From the NCBI GenBank assembly GCA_004151065.3, contig NWUY0304636274.1:1-38711 (forward strand): a DNA stretch of 38,711 nucleotides, written 5' to 3'. Every line of letters starts with the position of its first letter. Positions within the stretch are counted from its first letter, which is position 1. The notes below the pieces were generated by a model that was given only the letters and a program-made list of their open reading frames with translations, did no database searches and was not told where the DNA came from. Both the position numbers and the translations under genes were made by a program. Of this stretch, positions 34,371 to 38,711 are shown piece by piece. The DNA comes from Larix sibirica (Eukaryota > Streptophyta > Pinopsida > Pinales > Pinaceae).

Positions 34371-35699
34371 TATCCGACATAACTAAATATTTTTTAGACC
34401 AACAACCTACCAAAATGGGGAGGGATGATCCAAAATGGATCTACATAGTTGCTATATTGCTTTATTGTTTATATAGAATGAGGAAGACAAAATTTGGGAC
34501 CTAGAAGGGGTACCTTGGACCAAATTATGAAAACCACACATACAGACGAGCACTGATAATCCTATGTTTCAGGGGTAGTCAAATTTTCATTTCGGGGTCT
34601 CTGAACTCGAGGAGGACATATGTCCCAGAGGTCCTTTCAATAATTGGCCGTTTTCCTTATACAAAGTTTGTATGCGGAATTTATGCCCTTGGTAACAGCC
34701 CTGAGCATACCCCCTTTAAAGGTAACTGACTAATTATTCTCTGCAGGTTCATGTGGAAGCCGCATCAACTCACCAAGATTCTCCCATATGAAGTTAGGAA
34801 AGTATGGAATTTACTAGAGACTTCTAGAAGCATCGGGAGAATACAAAAAACCTAACCTTAATGGGCAATAAAGTCTTGTAAAACCCTAGTAAAGATGAGC
34901 GAGGAAGCTTTAATAGTAAATTATTCAGAGGACCCCACTGAAGGCATAAGGATTTTTGCATATGAGGGGTCACATCAGTTTGAGACCTCCTTGGACGATA
35001 GGTCTTGCCCTTGATAGGGGCCACCTTTTATTACTTAATTTCTCATCCTTATTTAACGAAGTCTTCTTCTAACAAATTTTATTGATGGGCTAAAGTACTC
35101 CATAGTATAGTGGAGTTATGTACTTCTTTAGTTGGCCTTATGCACTTACTTATATCCCGGGCTCTATTAGTTACCGAAACGAAATACCGGAAACTTATAT
35201 CTAAACAATCTATTGTGGATATAGGGGCATTTACCCTACGCCTATATGCCTACCGGCTAGTTACCAGCGGGTAGTACGCCTAAGATTCGGCTAGTTACCT
35301 AGGTAGCGCATTATTCATATAAGTCCGGGTATTCTTTCTTTGCAAGGAACAGTTAGGTGTTCGCCGAAGGTTTCAAGCATAGTAGCCTCGTAGTATACTT
35401 ACGCTGGTGACCAATGAGCCGTAGGAATTCTGTAGGCAACGTGTTCACTTTGGGGGGGTTTAAATGCTCAGGGCTGTCGCACGGATAAATAAAAGGAACA
35501 GGTACACAAACTAACAAATGGAGTGCTCTCCCTGAACACATGCAACGCCCCTTCCTAAACACATGCGGCGCTCTATCTAAATAGAACCTCCCCCCCCCCA
35601 TGAAATTAAAGGACCTTACCTCATTCGCGCCCACCTTTAAATGTAATATCCCCCACTGCCCATTAAAAATACAAAATATATCAAATTTGAATGGTCGGG
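34371..35699. other. Gypsy 3' flank and unassigned sequence
   Basis: The part next to the gypsy fragment may include its 3' untranslated region and LTR, but I could not define LTR ends. A 12-nt direct repeat, CGGCTAGTTACC, lies at 35254-35265 and 35288-35299 with related words between. A run of C lies at about 35588-35599. The 121-codon minus frame at 35353-35718 has no recognised domain. Confidence 0.45.
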
Positions 35700-37951
35700 C
35701 GAGAAACGCGAAGACCAAAGGAAGAGGAAGAATAAGTCCATTGTTTAGACAACTAAGGCTATGGTTAATGACCTAACTCTGCCTATGTTCCTTTGGGCGA
35801 ACACATGAGTACAACTATATAAATCCTAAACAAGTGTCCTCACAAGGTATTGAAGGAAAAAACATCAAAGGAAGCTTTCACTGGTGAGAAACCCCAAGGA
35901 TCACACTTTCGTGTTTCGGGTTGTCCTGTATATATTCATATTCCTGAGGAGAAAATAACTAAAAATGAACTCTCAGTTTGAAGGGCGTTTTTGTTAGATA
36001 CAATAAATACTCCAAGGCTTATAGAGCCTACATTCCATCACGGAGAAATATAGTATAAGCCAAAACGTTAAGTTTTATGAGGATGCATGGTCCTCAAGGT
36101 CTCAGGAGCCTCCAACAAAGGTTGAGGAGGGATAAACACTTGCTGTCCCAAATGTTGATCAGGATAAAGAAAAGATTTCAGAATCAGATCAGCAAGGTTC
36201 CGAAGATGGAATCAATGCTTCAGTGCCTTCCAGGAAGACAGGAAGCCTGCGTGGCTTACCCAAACATTACAGGATGCACAAAAGCAAGTTGGAGCTCCAA
36301 AGACGTCTTTTTGGGTAAGTCATCCTCCCAAAACGTTTCTGAATTATGTTCATTGATGCCTTCCATCATTGATGCATAACCTTATAGTTATGAAAAGGCA
36401 GCAGGTGAGCAAGTTTGGCAGTATGCTGCAGCCTTGAGCATATATAACCCCCCAAGGAGTATAACTCCATTATGAAGAATAATATTTGGGAGATTGTGCT
36501 GAGACTAGTGGGGAAGTTCGTTATTTATTCCAGGTAGTTGTACAAAGTTTATCATACAACAGATGGCAGCATAGATAAATATAAGGCTCGGTTCATAGCT
36601 AGAGGATTATCCCAGAAAGAGGGAGTTTACTATGAGGAGACCTTTGCTCCATTTGCCAGGTATACTTCTATCAGGACCATTATGTCTTTAGCATCTATTT
36701 TTGGTTGGTTCTAGTTATACAGATGGATGTTAAGACAACCTTCCTTAATGCCCTGATTGAAGAAGAAATGTACATTAATCAGTCGAGAGGGTTTGAGGTG
36801 CGTGGGCGATATACCCATGTATGCAGTTTGAAGAAGGCCCTTCACGAGCTGAAGTAGGCACCTCAGGCGCCCGTACTCTAGGATTGATGAATACTTGTTC
36901 AGTTTGGGCTTCACCAAAACTGCTGTAGATTCTAATTTTTATTACTTATTTTATAGATCTGATTTGCTTGTTGTGGTCCCTTAAAGTATATGATTTAATA
37001 CTTACAAGGAGTTTAGAGAAGCTCATTGCAGGGTGCAAGGCTTCATTGGCACAAGAGTTTGACATGAAGCATATTGGACTCATGCACTATTTCTTGGGTC
37101 TAGAGGTATGGCAAGGTGCAGCTTAATTTTTACTGGGGGCAAGGAAAATACATTGTTGAGATCTTTAATAGGGTTCACATGGTGGATTGTAACCCCATGA
37201 CCACTCCTATGATGCCAAATCTGCAGTTGCATGGCAACTTGGATTCATATTTGGTAGATCTTCCTTGTATAGACAGTTAATTGGATCTTTGATGTATCTA
37301 GTTAAAACCAGACCTAATATATGTTTTGCAGTTAACACCTCGAGCTAGTTCGTGGTTGGGCCAAGGCAAATTCATTGGATTGCTGCAAAACGTGTGCTCC
37401 GATATCTAAAGGGCACAATACATTTTTGGTTTTAGCTATGTAGGAGATGGTAAGTTTCTTTTGCATAGATTTGTTAATTCTAACTAGGCAGGAGATGCAG
37501 GTGGCAGGAAGAGTACTTTATTTAAGTATGTTGTTTCAACTTGGGTTTAGGAGTGATTTCCTGGTTCAGCAGGCGGCAAGTTTCAGTAGCATTGAGTTCA
37601 GCTGAAGCAGAGTACATGGCAACCAACACAACTAGTTGTGAAGCCATATAGCTTTGCAAGTTTATTGTAGAGTTGATAGGCGAGATGCTGGAGCCTACTA
37701 TGATCTACTGTTACAATTAGAGTTGTATAAAACTCTTTTTGAATCCTGTATTTCATGACTGCTCCAAACACATGGACATTAGGTACCATTTTATAAGGGG
37801 CAGAGTTTAGAAGGGAGCAGTTGCTCCAGAGTATGTTTGGACAGATCAACAGATTGCGGATATTTTTACTAAGCCCTTGGCCAAAGGGAAGTTTTTTATG
37901 TTCAGAGAGCTACTTAGAGTAGTTGAGAACACTTTACTAGGTAAGATGGAG
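35700..37951 (+). pseudogene. Ty1/copia pol remnant, integrase to RNase H
   Basis: A nearly colinear run of copia-type polyprotein with dozens of stops and frameshifts. Integrase end: KNKSIV and KAMVNDLTLPMFLWA (about 35730-35805), then SHFRVFGCPVYIHIPEEK (about 35898-35955). Post-integrase: YNKYSKAYRAYIPSRR (about 35999-36045). Reverse transcriptase: KYKARFIARGLSQKEGVYYE and FAPFARYTSIRTI, then MDVKTTFLNALIEEEMYI (36722-36775). The YVDD catalytic site should fall near 36983-37006, where the sequence reads KVYDLILT, so one aspartate is missing. Later come HYFLGLEVW (about 37087), RPDICFAVN (about 37312), ALSSAEAEYM (37589-37618) of RNase H and ADIFTKPLAKGKF (about 37857-37896). Gag, protease and most of integrase are absent. 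It is a dead nuclear-type retrotransposon copy. Confidence 0.95.
37943..37951 (+). other. Probable polypurine tract of the copia element
   Basis: AAGATGGAG lies directly before the TGTTAGAAT sequence that opens the putative LTR, where copia elements carry the plus-strand primer site. It is short and broken by one T. Confidence 0.5.
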
Positions 37952-38250
37952 TGTTAGAATATGTACCTCGGACAGTTTTCTACAACAGCAACAACACGCA
38001 CAACAGATTTGGGCACCTTCTTTTCAGCAGCAGATCCGCACATCATAATGAGGGCGCAGGAGCAGTTATAGAAGACTAGGGTACAAGTATAAATTTAGCA
38101 TATATCTCTAAATTTAGGGCACCAGCTTTATATAGATGGACAAGGTTATCTCTCAGTTCTAAATAAAACACTCAGTTTACTTTTATTTTGAGCTGAATCT
38201 GTTTACCATTTGTTATAAAATTTAGCAAAAGTTATAAGATGCATTCAACA
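37952..38250 (+). mobile_element. Probable 3' LTR of the copia element
   Basis: Starts TGTTAGAATATG immediately after the pol remnant and purine tract. A TATA-like TTTATATAG lies at 38127-38135 and an AATAAA at 38162-38167, as expected for the promoter and polyadenylation part of an LTR. The right end is uncertain; TCAACA at 38245-38250 would give TG...CA ends. No 5' LTR is present in the window to compare with. Confidence 0.6.
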
Positions 38251-38711
38251 ATTTGAAGATATGCTCAAAGTGAAAAGTTCAAACTAAAACTCTCATAAAA
38301 TGTTGACAAAATAGGCCATAATAAAACAAAACTACTTAGTTCTAGAGACTACATTTATAATAGTAAAAAGAAAAAAAAAGTATCTACAAAGCTTTCCTCT
38401 TGCCACGAGAAACTTATAGTTTGTTTTCCCGTGCTCTATGAAAAGCAGAGTAGTAGGTGGAAGTGGTCATGGAACACAACCAACAACTACATGGCCTCCA
38501 CGCAACGTTGGACGTTGTGAAGATAAAGGCAAAGCTCCTGCATCTGAAAACTCGCTGGTGGATAGGGGTGGCGTCTCTGTTGCAGGAATATTTTAACCAA
38601 AAAGTTCAGCCTCCAAGTGCTCTAAAACTATGGCTCCATCCTCCATATTAGCCTCCTTTGGATTGTTGTCCCAAGTAACATATGCTATATCAGTCTTCGT
38701 CGCCTCACAAT
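38251..38711. other. Anonymous sequence to the window edge
   Basis: No recognisable gene. The 64-codon frame at 38457-38651 has no motif I know. The window may cut a feature here. Confidence 0.45.

Noticed and set aside
1-38711. Intact mitochondrial or plastid genes, group II introns
   Set aside because: I looked for respiratory, ribosomal, tRNA and rRNA sequences and for group II domain V, and recognised none. Short diverged fragments could still be found by a database search.

Overview
The window looks like gene-poor plant organellar DNA, most likely intergenic sequence from a large seed-plant mitochondrial genome, possibly a gymnosperm. This is inference from three things: no intact gene in 38.7 kb, degraded LTR-retrotransposon pol pieces of the kind plant mitochondria take up from the nucleus, and many short diverged repeats in otherwise anonymous sequence of balanced composition. 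A gene-poor nuclear region is the main alternative. I found no tRNA, rRNA, group II intron domain or recognisable respiratory, ribosomal or plastid gene. No open frame exceeds about 141 codons, and the recognisable ones are broken.

Layout. 1-13.4 kb: anonymous DNA with repeat fields: GCT/GGT-type (1-480), CTTAG-type (3470-3765), GGTAAATT-type (4.88-5.12 kb), AAAGCGGAC-type (5.28-5.80 kb) and a CATCGGTT/GGCGACCACT family (7.2-7.5 kb). It also holds two long isolated hairpins (4111-4149 and 8907-8952). 13.4-15.5 kb: a minus-strand Ty3/gypsy pol remnant whose reverse-transcriptase core is missing, abutting a plus-strand coding-like remnant of unknown family. 15.5-29.8 kb: more anonymous DNA with second and third copies of the same repeat families, plus a second unidentified coding-like remnant (19.58-20.87 kb).

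29.81-31.06 kb: the most unusual feature, an array of about 30 consecutive small stem-loops with centres usually 25-40 bp apart. Many units share a loose sequence pattern, but their stems differ in sequence while staying complementary. I do not recognise it as a described element.

32.69-34.37 kb: a plus-strand Ty3/gypsy pol remnant (RNase H to the end of integrase) with a lysine codon at the expected integrase catalytic glutamate. 35.70-37.95 kb: a plus-strand Ty1/copia pol remnant (integrase core end, reverse transcriptase, RNase H), followed by a purine tract and a probable 3' LTR from 37952. The retroelements carry many stops and frameshifts, and nothing here suggests an active gene system. 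The hairpin array is the best candidate for an undescribed structured element.
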